Assembly: GCF_900100455.1 (NCBI RefSeq) | Contig: NZ_FNCV01000008.1 | Coordinates: 62,001-126,000 of the forward strand | Direction of reading: 5' to 3' | Length of the DNA: 64,000 nucleotides | From: Roseospirillum parvum | GTDB taxonomy: Bacteria > Pseudomonadota > Alphaproteobacteria > Rhodospirillales > Rhodospirillaceae | Part shown: one piece after another, positions 8,455-17,881 of the stretch | Layout: each line of letters begins with the position of its first letter | Numbering within the stretch: the stretch's first letter is position 1 | Made by a program: the position numbers and the translations under genes | Notes under the pieces: model-generated | The model's input: only the letters and a program-made list of their open reading frames with translations | The model's database searches: none | What the model was told of the DNA's origin: nothing

Positions 8455-9483
8455 ATGCGTTGGTTTTTTGTATCAATTCTGTTTTGGCTTGTGGGTGTGG
8501 GCTCGGCGGGGGCGGTTGCGACGCCGGAGGCGGTGATTCTGATGTATCACCGCTTTGGCGAGGGGGCTTATCCCTCGACCAACATCCGGCTGGAGCAGTT
8601 CGAGGCGCATCTGGCCGAGTTGCAGTCGGGGCCGTACACGGTTCTGCCGCTGCCGGAGATCGTGTCGGCCCTGGTCGAGGGGCGTCCGCTGCCGCCGCGC
8701 ACGGTGGGCATCACCATCGACGATGCGCATGCCTCGTTGCTGCGCGAGGGTTGGCCGCGTTTGAAGGCGGCCGGTCTGCCGTTCACCCTGTTCGTGGCCA
8801 GCGAGCCGGTTGAGAAGGGCCTGCCCGATTACATGAGCTGGGCCGAGATCGCCGCCCTGGCCGATGAGCCCGGAGTGGACATCGGCAGCCAGAGCCACAG
8901 CCATCCGCACATGGCCGATCTGTCGGCGGCCCAGGTGGCGGACGAGATCGCGCGCTCCCAGGCCCTGTTCACGGAACATCTGGGGCGGGCGCCGAGCCTG
9001 TTCGCCTACCCTTACGGCGAGGCTTCCTCGGCGACCATGGCGGCCATCGAGGCGGCCGGTTTCGAGGTGGCGTTCGGTCAGCATTCGGGGGTGGTCGGGG
9101 TGACCGAGCCACGGTTCTACCTGCCCCGGTTCGCGCTGAACGAGTCCTATGGTGATCCGGAGCGGGTCCGTCTGGCGCTCAGTGCCCGGGCCCTGGCGGT
9201 CGGCGAGCTGACCCCGGAGGACCCCTACCTGGGTCCGGGGGCCGACAATCCGCCGCTGTTCGGCTTCACGGTGCTGGAGCAGGCCGGCCCGGCGCTGGCG
9301 CGGCTGGAGCACATGGCCTGTTATGCCTCGCACCTGGGGCAGGTCGAGCGCCAGTTGATCGGGCCCCGGGTCGAGGTGCGGCTGGCCACGCCGTTTCCCT
9401 CGGGTCGGGGGCGGATCAACTGCACCCTGCCTGATGGTCGGGGCGGCTGGTACTGGCTGGGGCGCCAGTTCGTAATTCCCTAG
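8455..9483 (+). CDS. Secreted polysaccharide-deacetylase (NodB-homology) family protein
   Basis: A 342-residue exported carbohydrate esterase 4-like protein. Residues 1-20 (MRWFFVSILFWLVGVGSAGA) form a signal peptide. The NodB domain shows ITIDDAH with Asp89-Asp90, the HSHPH metal site at 148-152 and FAYPYGE. The usual TFDDG is ITIDDA, a tolerated variant. About 110 C-terminal residues lie beyond the deacetylase domain and are unassigned. De-N-acetylation or de-O-acetylation of a cell-envelope glycan is the family role; the substrate is unknown. ATG at 8455 is chosen because it begins the signal peptide; in-frame starts from 8338 run into repeat copy A. Confidence 0.88.
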   Translation: MRWFFVSILFWLVGVGSAGAVATPEAVILMYHRFGEGAYPSTNIRLEQFEAHLAELQSGPYTVLPLPEIVSALVEGRPLPPRTVGITIDDAHASLLREGWPRLKAAGLPFTLFVASEPVEKGLPDYMSWAEIAALADEPGVDIGSQSHSHPHMADLSAAQVADEIARSQALFTEHLGRAPSLFAYPYGEASSATMAAIEAAGFEVAFGQHSGVVGVTEPRFYLPRFALNESYGDPERVRLALSARALAVGELTPEDPYLGPGADNPPLFGFTVLEQAGPALARLEHMACYASHLGQVERQLIGPRVEVRLATPFPSGRGRINCTLPDGRGGWYWLGRQFVIP

Positions 9484-9632
9484 AGTTCGTGATTCCCTGA
9501 GGTGGTGATCCCTGATTCGGGAGTCCTCGAAGGGCGCCCGGCCCGGTTGACGGCACCCGGACGGCAACGGATACTCGGGGCCTGACGTGAAACTGCCACC
9601 GGTCGAAGCGCCGGGCGATGGGGAGCGGGTCC

Positions 9633-10106
9633 ATGGGGGGGTTCCTGTCGTCGCTGCTGGAAGGGTGGCAGCGACACCTTGAGCAACAGCACAACCGGCC
9701 CTTTCTGGAGGGCTGCATGGCGGCCTGTGCGATGGTCGCCAGCACCGATGGCATGGTCGACTTCGCCGAACGGGTGCGGGTCGATCAGGTGCTGGAAACC
9801 CTGGACCGCCTGAAGGTGTTCGATCCGCATGTCGGGGTCGATCTGTTCAACGACTACATCGAGGCCATCCTGGCCAACCCGGAAGAGGGCCACAACCGCG
9901 CCCTGAACGACATGCGGGCCGCCGCCGACACCCCGGAAGCGGCCGAGCTGCTGGTTCGGGTGTGCTGCGCGGTCAGCGAGGCGGGGGCCGGCGAGGACGG
10001 CGTGATGCCGCTGGTCGATCAGATCGAGATCGTCACCCTGTGCGCCTATCTGGGTCTGGACCCCCGGCGTTTCGGGCTGTATCGGGAAGGAACCCTGCCC
10101 ACTTGA
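9633..10106 (+). CDS. TerB-like (tellurite resistance B family) protein
   Basis: A 157-residue all-helical, acidic cytoplasmic protein with the TerB signature: ACAMVASTDGMVDFAERVRVDQVLETLDRL, with acidic residues that bind metal in TerB, and a second half ending VDQIEIVTLCAYLGLDP. It stands alone; no other ter gene is present, so tellurite resistance should not be assumed. The ATG at 9633 has GGGGAGCGGGT upstream; an earlier in-frame ATG at 9618 lacks such a site. About 150 bases separate it from the deacetylase gene. Confidence 0.82.
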   Translation: MGGFLSSLLEGWQRHLEQQHNRPFLEGCMAACAMVASTDGMVDFAERVRVDQVLETLDRLKVFDPHVGVDLFNDYIEAILANPEEGHNRALNDMRAAADTPEAAELLVRVCCAVSEAGAGEDGVMPLVDQIEIVTLCAYLGLDPRRFGLYREGTLPT

Positions 10107-10301
10107 GGTTGCGCTTTCAACCCGGGTTATAAGAAACCTCTTCAAGAGCTTGATTATAAAGCCTTCAAAAACACCGTTCTGGATTGCGTGGCCGGGGGCT
10201 GGCGGCACTGTGTATAGGCTTTTCAAGGTCTTGTGATCGTTTCCTCGCCCAGATATCCAGGCTTCCCTGCCCACCGTTTCACGCCTCGAGCCCACGCCCC
10301 C

Positions 10302-10940
10302 ATGACCGTTTCCCCGCCGCTTGCCCGCCTGCGCGACGCCACCCGCCCGGCCCATCACCGCCTGGACAGCCATCCGCTGCTCGCCGCGCTGTCGGACGGC
10401 CCGCCGACGCCCGAGGCCTATCGCCGCGCCCTGGCCCACCTGCATCTGGCCCTGGCGCCGCTCGAGGCCCGCCTGCTGGCGCCCGGCGCCACCCGCCCGG
10501 CCGGCTTCATGCTGCTGCCCCGGGCCGGCGATCTGGCGGCCGACGTGATCGCCAGCGGCGGCGGCCTGCTGGCCGCGCCGACGACTCCCGACGCTGCCCT
10601 GGCGACGGCGCTGGACCATCTGGACGCCCATCTCGAGGGCGGCGGGCTGGCGGCCTGGCTGGGCGCCGCCTACGTGGTCGAGGGGGCACGCCTGGGCGGG
10701 CGCACCATCGCCCGCGCGCTGGCCGCCCGCGACCCCGCGCTGGCCGTCGCGGCAAGCCGCTTCTTTGCCTCGCCGGGCCTGGACGTGGGGCGGCGGTGGA
10801 CCCATTTCGGGCAGGTCGTGGGCCAGCATCTGGCCGACGACGTGGCCTTTGCGACGGCCCGCGACGCCGCGCTGGCCACCTTCGAGGTCTTCCTCGCCGG
10901 CCTGGCCACGGGCACCGCCCTCCCGGACGGGGGTGCGTGA
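10302..10940 (+). CDS. Bacterial heme oxygenase (BphO type)
   Basis: A 212-residue heme oxygenase-like protein producing biliverdin, the chromophore of the phytochrome encoded next. The N-terminus has LRDATRPAHHRLD, where His18 aligns with the proximal heme ligand, and the distal-helix region GAAYVVEGARLGGRTIAR. It lies 142 bases upstream of the bacteriophytochrome gene on the same strand, the classic bphO-bphP arrangement. The upstream 195 bases (10107-10301) are comparatively AT-rich and presumably hold the promoter. ATG at 10302 gives family-length protein. Confidence 0.88.
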   Translation: MTVSPPLARLRDATRPAHHRLDSHPLLAALSDGPPTPEAYRRALAHLHLALAPLEARLLAPGATRPAGFMLLPRAGDLAADVIASGGGLLAAPTTPDAALATALDHLDAHLEGGGLAAWLGAAYVVEGARLGGRTIARALAARDPALAVAASRFFASPGLDVGRRWTHFGQVVGQHLADDVAFATARDAALATFEVFLAGLATGTALPDGGA

Positions 10941-11082
10941 AAGCGAGTTATGCTCAAACGCCGTTGGTGGTATCGTGGCCGGGGCGCGGCCGACCCGGCG
11001 GAGGTTCCCCGGCGCACAAGGCACGTGGATCGTGCCCCGGCGCGCAAGGCGCGCGGATCATAATTGTGGAGGCCAGCCCGAG

Positions 11083-13911
11083 GTGAGCGACAGCGGCGCA
11101 GACCCTATTGAAGAATGGAGCACCCCGCAGGCCGCGGCGCCGGCGGAGCTTGATCTCTCCGAATGCGAACGCGAGCCCATCCAGTTCCTGGGCAGTGTAC
11201 AGCCGCATGGTTGTCTGCTCGTGGTCGCCGGGCCCGAGCACCGGATCACCCACGCCAGCGCCAACACCGACCGCCTGTTGGCCGAACCGGCGGCCGATCT
11301 GCTCGGCCAGCCGCTGCTCGGCCACTTCGACAAGGCCACCGGCCAGCGCCTGACACCGCTGCTGACCCGCCAAGCGGACGAAGACGAGGCAGAGACCGTG
11401 CTCGGCCACCTCTGCGGTCCCGGACATCCGGAAACCCTGGCCATCAGCGTGCATCGCACGGGGGGCCGCTCGGTGGTCGAGATCGAGCCGCTGGCCGCCA
11501 ACCCGGCCCAGCCGACCCGATCCCCCGGGCATCTGGTCGAGCAGGGCACGCCGTTGATCGGCGAGTTGGAGAACACCTTTCGGCTGGCCGACCGGGCGGC
11601 GCGCCAGGTGGCCGAGCGCACCGGCTATGATCGGGTGATGGTCTACATGTTCCACCCGGACTGGAGCGGCGAGGTGATCGCCGAGGTTCGGCGCCCGGAC
11701 ATGGTGCCCTATGTCGGCCTGCGCTATCCGGCCAGCGACATTCCCAGCCAGGCGCGGGCCCTTTACACCATCAACCTGGTGCGGGCCATCGTCGACGTGA
11801 ACGCCGTGCCGGTGCCCATCCTGGCCGACGAGGCGGCGCTGGGCCGCGATCCGCCGCCGCTCGACCTGACCCGCTCGCAGTTGCGCGCCGTCTCGCCCTA
11901 TCACATCGAGTACATGCGCAACATGGAGGTGGCGGCCAGCCTGACCGGCTCGGTGATGGTCAATGGCGAGCTGTGGGGCATGATCGCCTGTCACCACCGC
12001 CATCCCCGCCCCGCGCCGCCGGAGGACCGGGCGCTGATCTGCCAGCAGGCCAGCGAGCTGGCCCAGGGGATCGAGGCCCAACTGCGTCTGGAGCGTTTCC
12101 GCCGCGATCAGATCTGCGAGTTGTTCATCGGCCAGCTGCAACGCCGGCTGGCCAACGACGACGACCCGGTGAGCGCCCTTCTGATGGGCAACACCCGGCT
12201 GCTCGACAGCCTGGAGGCGCAGGGCGGGGCGGTCGCCGTCGACCGCTCGCTGGCCCTGGTCGGCCGCTGCCCGCCGGTGCCGGTGGTGCAACGGGCCCTG
12301 GATGCGGCGGCCTCGCTGGCCAAGGGCAGCCTGTTCGTCACCGATGATCTGGGCGGGTTGGTCAGGTGGGCCGGCGGCGACAGCGGCGAGCAGGACGCCG
12401 CCACCCCTTACGCCGGCTTTGCCGTGCTGCTGTTCTCGCGCAACCCGGTGACCGCCATCGCGGTTTTCCGGCCGCCGGAAACGCGCGATGTGTTCTGGGC
12501 CGGCGATCCCTCCAAACCAGCCACCCAGACCGCCGGGCAGACCCGCATCAGTCCGCGCCAGTCGTTCGCCGCCTGGAAGGAATCGGTGCGCGGCCGAGCC
12601 CGCCCCTGGGAGCCCTGGGCCGGTCACCTGATGCTCCGCCTGGGCGAAACCCTGCGCGGTTTTTTCGGCAACCGGGGTCTGGCCGCGGCGCTGGGCCGGT
12701 CGGTGCGCGGGCTGGGGTTGCGCTTCAGCGACCTGCACGCCCTGCCCAGCGGCTACATGGATGCCTCGGGCGAGGGCGTGATGCTGACCATTCGCCAGGA
12801 GTCAGGCGGCCTTTCGGGCGATATCCGGCTGGCCGGGGTGAACCAAGCCTTTCTGCGCATGTTCGATGCCGCCGCCTCGGCGATCAACGCCCACGACTTC
12901 GAAACCCTGCGCGAACGCATCGGCCTGCCGGCCAATCTGCACGAACGGGCCAAGGGCGGCCCGGTGGCCTGCGAATGCTGGTCGCGTCTGCTCGGACGGC
13001 GGGCCCTGGAGATCAGCGCCTGGAACCTGCTGACCGTCCACGACAACAACGAGACGCGGTGTTGGGACGTGCTGTCGTTCCGCGACGTCACCGCCTTCCA
13101 GCGCACCGCCGAGGCACTGACCGCGGCGCGCGACCAGGCGCTGATGGCCTCGCGCGCCAAAAGCGAGTTCCTGGCCAACGTCAGCCACGAACTGAGAACC
13201 CCGCTGAATGCCATCATCGGGTTTTCCGACATGATCCAGGGGGGCATGGCCGGCGAGGTCAACGACAAGGTCCGCGAATACAGCCAGACCATCGGCGAAG
13301 CGGGCCGGCATCTGTTGTCGATGATCAACGATCTGCTCGACCTCTCACAAATCGAGGCGGGCCGGCGCACCCTCAACGAGGAAATGTTCGATCTGGCCGC
13401 CCTGGCGCGGGACTGCCGTGACTGGATGCAGGCCCAGCCACGCAGCAACACCCTGTCCTGGGACTGGAACCTGCCGGCCGAGCCGCTGCCCATGTTTGGC
13501 GACCGTCGGGCGCTGCGACAGGTCATCGTCAACCTGTTGTCCAACGCCCTGAAGTTCACCGCCGACCAGGGCGAGGTGGGGTTGAGCCTGAGCCAGCGGG
13601 ACGATGGCACGATCATCCTGACCGTGCGCGACACCGGCATCGGCATCGCCGAGGATCAACTGCTCGACATTTTCCTGCCCTTCCAGCGCGGCAACGCCGC
13701 CCAGGTGAGCATGCGCGAAGGTTCAGGGCTGGGTCTGGCCATGGTCAAGGCGCTGGTCGAGCTGCACGGCGGGCGGGTTGACGTGGCCAGCATCGTTGGC
13801 GTGGGGTCGAGCTTCCAGGTCAGCCTGCCGGGCAGCCGCGCCGCGCGCCCCGAAAAAGCCGCCGGCGTGATCGCCCTGCCGGTGGGCCATTCTACAGGCA
13901 GCGAAAGCTGA
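11083..13911 (+). CDS. bphP: Bacteriophytochrome sensor histidine kinase
   Basis: A 942-residue red/far-red photoreceptor kinase. Order: N-terminal PAS with Cys28 in the biliverdin-attachment context CEREPIQFLGSVQPHG; GAF domain with LRYPASDIPSQARALY and SPYHIEYMRNMEVAASL; PHY domain with tongue motif ISPRQSFAAWKESV; a PAS-like linker around 560-680; then HisKA with His702 in NVSHELRTPLNAIIGFSD, the N-box NLLSNALKFTA and G-boxes DTGIGIAED and GSGLGLAMVKALVELHGG. All catalytic and chromophore residues are present. The GTG start at 11083 has weak support (GGAGG about 12 bases upstream). No response regulator is encoded nearby. Its last 20 bases overlap the convergent PAS_5-like gene. Confidence 0.96.
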   Translation: MSDSGADPIEEWSTPQAAAPAELDLSECEREPIQFLGSVQPHGCLLVVAGPEHRITHASANTDRLLAEPAADLLGQPLLGHFDKATGQRLTPLLTRQADEDEAETVLGHLCGPGHPETLAISVHRTGGRSVVEIEPLAANPAQPTRSPGHLVEQGTPLIGELENTFRLADRAARQVAERTGYDRVMVYMFHPDWSGEVIAEVRRPDMVPYVGLRYPASDIPSQARALYTINLVRAIVDVNAVPVPILADEAALGRDPPPLDLTRSQLRAVSPYHIEYMRNMEVAASLTGSVMVNGELWGMIACHHRHPRPAPPEDRALICQQASELAQGIEAQLRLERFRRDQICELFIGQLQRRLANDDDPVSALLMGNTRLLDSLEAQGGAVAVDRSLALVGRCPPVPVVQRALDAAASLAKGSLFVTDDLGGLVRWAGGDSGEQDAATPYAGFAVLLFSRNPVTAIAVFRPPETRDVFWAGDPSKPATQTAGQTRISPRQSFAAWKESVRGRARPWEPWAGHLMLRLGETLRGFFGNRGLAAALGRSVRGLGLRFSDLHALPSGYMDASGEGVMLTIRQESGGLSGDIRLAGVNQAFLRMFDAAASAINAHDFETLRERIGLPANLHERAKGGPVACECWSRLLGRRALEISAWNLLTVHDNNETRCWDVLSFRDVTAFQRTAEALTAARDQALMASRAKSEFLANVSHELRTPLNAIIGFSDMIQGGMAGEVNDKVREYSQTIGEAGRHLLSMINDLLDLSQIEAGRRTLNEEMFDLAALARDCRDWMQAQPRSNTLSWDWNLPAEPLPMFGDRRALRQVIVNLLSNALKFTADQGEVGLSLSQRDDGTIILTVRDTGIGIAEDQLLDIFLPFQRGNAAQVSMREGSGLGLAMVKALVELHGGRVDVASIVGVGSSFQVSLPGSRAARPEKAAGVIALPVGHSTGSES

Positions 13912-14503
13912 ACACCCCGACCAGATGCGAAGGCAGCGACGGCATGCCCGGGCCTGATCGCCCGTCCGCGCCGTGGGCCGGGGGTGGGCCCTCGGGATCG
14001 GTGCGGAAGGGCAGCAGCAGGTTGCGGTAGTAGACCAGACGGCCCTCGTCGAGATCGGTGAACACCGCACAATCGGCCACCGGGCGGCCGTACTGGCGCG
14101 CCGCGTCCATGAAACCGCTGAGCTGGCGGGCAAACTCCCCGGGCAGAACCTCGGGCAGCGGCCGGCCGACCACCGCTTCCCCGAACGCCGCCTCCAGCGA
14201 CGCGCCGCCGTGTTCGATGACATGATCCATGCCGCCGTCGGCCAGCCGGACCACATAACAGTCGTGGGACAGGGCGGCGTCCCGATCGTACAGGGCCTGA
14301 AGATCGCCGAGGCTGGGCAGGGCCGCCTGGAAGGCCTCGCGGGGCCGGATGCTGTGGGAAGGGTTGTTGCGGGAAATCGCCGTGGCGTCCACAGTGACCG
14401 TCGGCAGATGGGCGGTTTTCTGCCACCAGCTCAAGGCACGGCCGGCTGTCCGCCGGTCAGGCGTGTCGTCCCTGCCGATGGGCTGTTGAGCGCTGCCATC
14501 CAT
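13892..14503 (-). CDS. PAS_5-like hypothetical protein
   Basis: A 203-residue protein of the PAS_5-like type common in Rhodospirillales. The core runs LQALYDRDAALSHDCYVVRL, HVIEHGGASLEAAFGEAVVGR and RLVYYRNLLLPFRTD, the pattern of these small one-domain sensory or regulatory proteins, ending near where PAS_5 domains end. A 45-residue polar N-terminus and a Gly/Pro-rich C-terminus flank it. It is convergent with, and overlaps by 20 bases, the bacteriophytochrome gene; a functional link is possible but only positional. ATG at 14503. Confidence 0.65.
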   Translation of the reverse strand: MDGSAQQPIGRDDTPDRRTAGRALSWWQKTAHLPTVTVDATAISRNNPSHSIRPREAFQAALPSLGDLQALYDRDAALSHDCYVVRLADGGMDHVIEHGGASLEAAFGEAVVGRPLPEVLPGEFARQLSGFMDAARQYGRPVADCAVFTDLDEGRLVYYRNLLLPFRTDPEGPPPAHGADGRSGPGMPSLPSHLVGVFSFRCL

Positions 14504-14653
14504 GCCAACGGGCTCCCCCTTGTCGCGCCGGCGAGGATGTAACTATAGGTCGAAATACCGCCCCAGGCCAAGGAAGAATCATCAACCCATGGTCACGTTT
14601 TCGTTCCCATCCACCCTGGCTGGCGACAGCCCCGCCCGGGCCGGCATCCGGCG

Positions 14654-15040
14654 ATGAGCGACGCCGACCGACAGCGCCTGGACAAATGGCTGTGGATGGC
14701 GCGTTTCGCCAAGACGCGCGGCCGGGCCCAGGAGTTGTGCGCCGGTGGCCATGTGAAGCTGAACGGCCAGTCGGTCGACAAGCCGGCCACGGCCATCCGC
14801 CCGGGCGACACCTTGACCCTGACCCTCGGTCCGTGGCGCCGCCATCTGCGCGTCGAGGCGTTGCCGCACCGTCGCGGCCCGGCCAGCGAGGCGCGGACCC
14901 TGTACGGCGAAACGGCGCCGGCGGAACGTCTGGTCGGCCCGCCCAGCCTGAACGCCGACTCGCCCGGGGGCCGGCCGAACAAGAAAGAGCGCCGCCAACT
15001 GGCCCGTCTGAAGGACCCCCTGGCCGACCAGGGCGAATAG
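14654..15040 (+). CDS. S4-domain RNA-binding protein (Hsp15-like)
   Basis: A 128-residue protein with an S4 RNA-binding domain at residues 8-70 (RLDKWLWMARFAKTRGRAQELCAGGHVKLNGQ), followed by a basic tail RPNKKERRQLARLK. This matches the Hsp15/HslR-like proteins that rescue stalled 50S-nascent chain complexes. A single gene convergent with hemJ, with 16 bases between stops. ATG at 14654. Confidence 0.88.
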   Translation: MSDADRQRLDKWLWMARFAKTRGRAQELCAGGHVKLNGQSVDKPATAIRPGDTLTLTLGPWRRHLRVEALPHRRGPASEARTLYGETAPAERLVGPPSLNADSPGGRPNKKERRQLARLKDPLADQGE

Positions 15041-15056
15041 GGCGGGGTGGCCTGGA

Positions 15057-15512
15057 TCAGAAGAACAGGTAGCCCTTGGCGCCAAAGATCACCAACGGAA
15101 CGATCCCCAGCAGAAGCAGCGTCGGAACCTCGTTCATGACGCGGTAGAACTTGTGGGGATGAACATTGCGATCATTGGCAAAGGCGATCTGCCATTTCGT
15201 GTTGTAGACATGGCAGACCACCAGACCGGCCACCAGCAGCAGCTTCAGGTGCATCCAGCCGCTGGTCATCCACACCGGGAACATCCAGAAGCCGGTGGTC
15301 GCCACCACCACCAGCGACGGATGCATGATCGCCTTCAGCAGGCGGCGTTCCATCACCTTGAAGTTTTCGCTCATCTCCGAGCCCGGAGCGACCTGGGCGT
15401 GATAAACAAACAGGCGCGGCAGATAGAACAGACCGGCCATCCAGGTAATGACCGCGATGATATGAAGGGTCTTGATCCACAAGAACCCGGTGGAATCATA
15501 ATCGGGGATCAT
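15057..15512 (-). CDS. hemJ: Protoporphyrinogen oxidase HemJ
   Basis: A 151-residue inner-membrane protein with about four transmembrane helices, converting protoporphyrinogen IX to protoporphyrin IX. The first helix contains LWIKTLHIIAVITWMAGLFY with conserved His17 and Trp24, followed by LPRLFVYH; the C-terminus is VIFGAKGYLFF. ATG at 15512 is preceded by GGAGAG. It is the third gene of a hemE-hemH-hemJ operon, which would supply three late steps of heme synthesis in one transcript. Confidence 0.93.
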   Translation of the reverse strand: MIPDYDSTGFLWIKTLHIIAVITWMAGLFYLPRLFVYHAQVAPGSEMSENFKVMERRLLKAIMHPSLVVVATTGFWMFPVWMTSGWMHLKLLLVAGLVVCHVYNTKWQIAFANDRNVHPHKFYRVMNEVPTLLLLGIVPLVIFGAKGYLFF

Positions 15513-15537
15513 GAAGCTCTCCGGCGCGGGAAATCGG

Positions 15538-16617
15538 TCAGGAAGCGGCGCGGGTCGGGGCCGACCGGCCCGGCGGGGTATTGGGGCAACGCTTGTTCTC
15601 GATCGGACAGTTGCGCGGGCCCCGGGTGCGGCAGGTGTGGCCGGCCCGGCGCACAATACGCCGGACCAGCCGTCCCAGGCCATCGATAAAGCGCTGGTCG
15701 ATGCCCACCGCCGGCACCCGGTAGTAGGCCGGCACACCGGAGGCCTCGGCCAGCTCGCCGTATTCGATGTCCAGCTCGACCAGGGTTTCGGAATGTTCCG
15801 AAACAAAGGCGATGGGCACCACGATCAGGGCCACCTTATCGACCCCGGCACGGGCGATTTCCTCTTCCGTCGACGGGCCGATCCATTCCAGCGGCCCGAC
15901 CCGGCTCTGATAGCACACCGTCCAGTCGAGGTCGGGGATGTCGAGCGCCCCCACCACGGCGCGGGCCGTCTCCTCGACCTGCCACTGATAGGGGTCGCCG
16001 CGTTCGATCACCTTCTTGGGCAGCCCATGGGCCGAGAACAGCACCCGGAAAGGCTTGTCGGTGCCATCGCGGCGCCGCATGTCCTCGATGGTGGTGGTGA
16101 TCAGGCTGGCTTGCGCCTCCAGCCAGCCGTCATTGATCGGATAGCAGCAGATTTCCTGGGTCGGCGGCGCCAGCCCGGCGCGGCGGGCGTATTTGTGCCA
16201 TGCCGCGAACGAGGATTCGGTGGTCGAGGTGGAATACTGCGGGTAGAGCGGCAGCAGCACCACGTGGTCGGGGTCGAATGCCTGCACCGCCCGCACCGCC
16301 TCCGGCACCAGCGGGTGCCAATAGCGCATGGCGACGAACACCCGCACCTCGTCGGCCAGATCGGCCAGGCTTTCCTCGAGGGCCTCGGCCTGGGCCTGGG
16401 TCTGGTCCACCAGCGGCGAGCGCCCACCGATCTTGCTGTAGATCTCGCGGGCGATGGGGGCGCGCTTGCGGGCGATGTACCAGGCCAGCGGCTTGCGGAT
16501 GATCAGCGGCAGATTGATGATCGCCGGATCGCTGAACAGGTTGAACAGGAAAGGCTCGATGGCATCGAGCCCATCCGGTCCCCCCAGGTTGAACACCACC
16601 ACCGCAAGGCGCTTCAT
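15538..16617 (-). CDS. hemH: Ferrochelatase
   Basis: A 359-residue enzyme inserting Fe2+ into protoporphyrin IX. Recognisable elements: LAVVVFNLGGPDG at the N-terminus, VLLPLYPQYSTSTTESSF, LFSAHGLPKKVIERGDPY with the metal-site His, and VPIAFVSEHSETLVELDIEY. The C-terminus has three Cys in CRTRGPRNCPIENKRC; a 2Fe-2S cluster is known in some alphaproteobacterial ferrochelatases, so cluster binding is possible here but not shown. Lies 18 bases after hemE and 25 before hemJ. Confidence 0.96.
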   Translation of the reverse strand: MKRLAVVVFNLGGPDGLDAIEPFLFNLFSDPAIINLPLIIRKPLAWYIARKRAPIAREIYSKIGGRSPLVDQTQAQAEALEESLADLADEVRVFVAMRYWHPLVPEAVRAVQAFDPDHVVLLPLYPQYSTSTTESSFAAWHKYARRAGLAPPTQEICCYPINDGWLEAQASLITTTIEDMRRRDGTDKPFRVLFSAHGLPKKVIERGDPYQWQVEETARAVVGALDIPDLDWTVCYQSRVGPLEWIGPSTEEEIARAGVDKVALIVVPIAFVSEHSETLVELDIEYGELAEASGVPAYYRVPAVGIDQRFIDGLGRLVRRIVRRAGHTCRTRGPRNCPIENKRCPNTPPGRSAPTRAAS

Positions 16618-16635
16618 GACCCGTACCGTCGTCCC

Positions 16636-17694
16636 TTACTGGGCCGCCTGACCCCGAGTCTGACCCCGAACCTGGGCGATCAGCGCGGCGACGTTTTCCG
16701 GCGGCGTCTGCGGCACGATGCCATGCCCCAGGTTGAACACAAACGGACCCTTGCCGAGGGTCTCCAGGATGTGGGCGACCGATTTTTCCATCGCCGCCCC
16801 GCCCTGAACCACCAGCAACGGGTCAAGATTGCCCTGCACGGTGCACAGGGGCTGCAACCGCTCGGCCGCCCAGGCCACCGGCACCGTGGTGTCGAGGCTG
16901 ACCGCGTCGACGCCGGTTTCCTTCACGAAGGCCTCGTACATCGGCCCGGCCATGCGCGGGAAGCCGATCACCGGCAGGTCGGGATGGACCGCCTTCAGGC
17001 CTTCCACGATACGCCGGTTGGGCTCGATCACCCACTGGCGGAAGGCGTCCTCGGGCAGCACGCCGGCCCAGCTGTCGAAAATCTGCACCGCCTCGGCGCC
17101 GGCCTCCACCTGAGCCAGCAGATAGGCCGTGCTGGCCTCGACCACAAGGTCGATCAGGCGCCCGAAACCGTCCGGGTCACCATAGGCCCAGGCCTTGGTC
17201 TCGGCATAGTCCTTCGAGCTGCCGCCCTCGACCATGTAGGTGGCGATGGTCCACGGGGCGCCGCAGAAGCCGATCAGCGCCGTGGTTTCGGGGATCGAGC
17301 GGGCCAGCCCGCGCACCGTCTCGAAGACCGGCGCCAGATGGTCGATCACCTGCCCGGGGTTGAGCTTGTCCAGCCCGGCGGTGTCGCGGATCGGCGCCAG
17401 CACCGGCCCTTCGCCGGCCCGGAACTCCACCGTCTGGCCCAGGGCGTGGGGGATGACCAGGATGTCGGAAAACAGGATCGCCGCATCGAAGTCATAGCGC
17501 CGCAGCGGCTGCAAGGTGACCTCGACCGCCTTTTCCGGGGTGTAGCACAGATCCAGGAAGCCCTTGGTGTCGGCCCGCACCTCCCGGTACTCGGGCAGAT
17601 AACGCCCGGCCTGCCGCATCAGCCAGACCGGCGGCGGGGTCAGGGTCTCGCCTTTCAGGGCACGGATGAAACGCTTGTTGGCTGGGTCGGTCAT
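16636..17694 (-). CDS. hemE: Uroporphyrinogen decarboxylase
   Basis: A 352-residue cytoplasmic enzyme converting uroporphyrinogen III to coproporphyrinogen III. The N-terminal signature [18 protein letters not shown] lies at residues 23-40, and [22 protein letters not shown] and [17 protein letters not shown] follow. First gene of the hemE-hemH-hemJ unit; its start faces the presumed replication origin, as in Caulobacter and Rickettsia. Confidence 0.97.
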   Translation of the reverse strand: MTDPANKRFIRALKGETLTPPPVWLMRQAGRYLPEYREVRADTKGFLDLCYTPEKAVEVTLQPLRRYDFDAAILFSDILVIPHALGQTVEFRAGEGPVLAPIRDTAGLDKLNPGQVIDHLAPVFETVRGLARSIPETTALIGFCGAPWTIATYMVEGGSSKDYAETKAWAYGDPDGFGRLIDLVVEASTAYLLAQVEAGAEAVQIFDSWAGVLPEDAFRQWVIEPNRRIVEGLKAVHPDLPVIGFPRMAGPMYEAFVKETGVDAVSLDTTVPVAWAAERLQPLCTVQGNLDPLLVVQGGAAMEKSVAHILETLGKGPFVFNLGHGIVPQTPPENVAALIAQVRGQTRGQAAQ

Positions 17695-17794
17695 GAATGG
17701 GGCGATCCGCTCTGGAGGGAAGGGAGATGGGCGGCGGCCAACCTATTACAAAACCATTCTGGAAGAAAAAGGGTTTTGTGGTTGTAGGAGGGCT

Positions 17795-17803
17795 TGTGGA
17801 TAA
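17795..17803 (-). promoter_or_regulatory. DnaA box, perfect consensus
   Basis: TGTGGATAA on the plus strand, equal to TTATCCACA on the minus strand, next to the AT-rich stretch of the hemE-ppsR gap. Confidence 0.8.
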
Positions 17804-17872
17804 CGGGGATTCCGGGAATTCTCAAGGTTTTCCAGAGGCCGCGCCAACCCCACATGGGCCTGGGGAAAAGCC

Positions 17873-17881
17873 TGTGGATCA
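17873..17881 (-). promoter_or_regulatory. DnaA box, one mismatch
   Basis: TGTGGATCA on the plus strand differs from the consensus TGTGGATAA at one base and lies 78 bases from the perfect box in the same orientation. Confidence 0.6.

Noticed and set aside
8121-8813. Open frame running through repeat copy A into the deacetylase gene
   Set aside because: It overlaps the true gene in another frame and consists of Gly/Pro/Arg-rich translation of hairpins.
9633-10106. Tellurite resistance operon
   Set aside because: Only a TerB-like protein is present; no terA, terC, terD or terZ-like gene is near.
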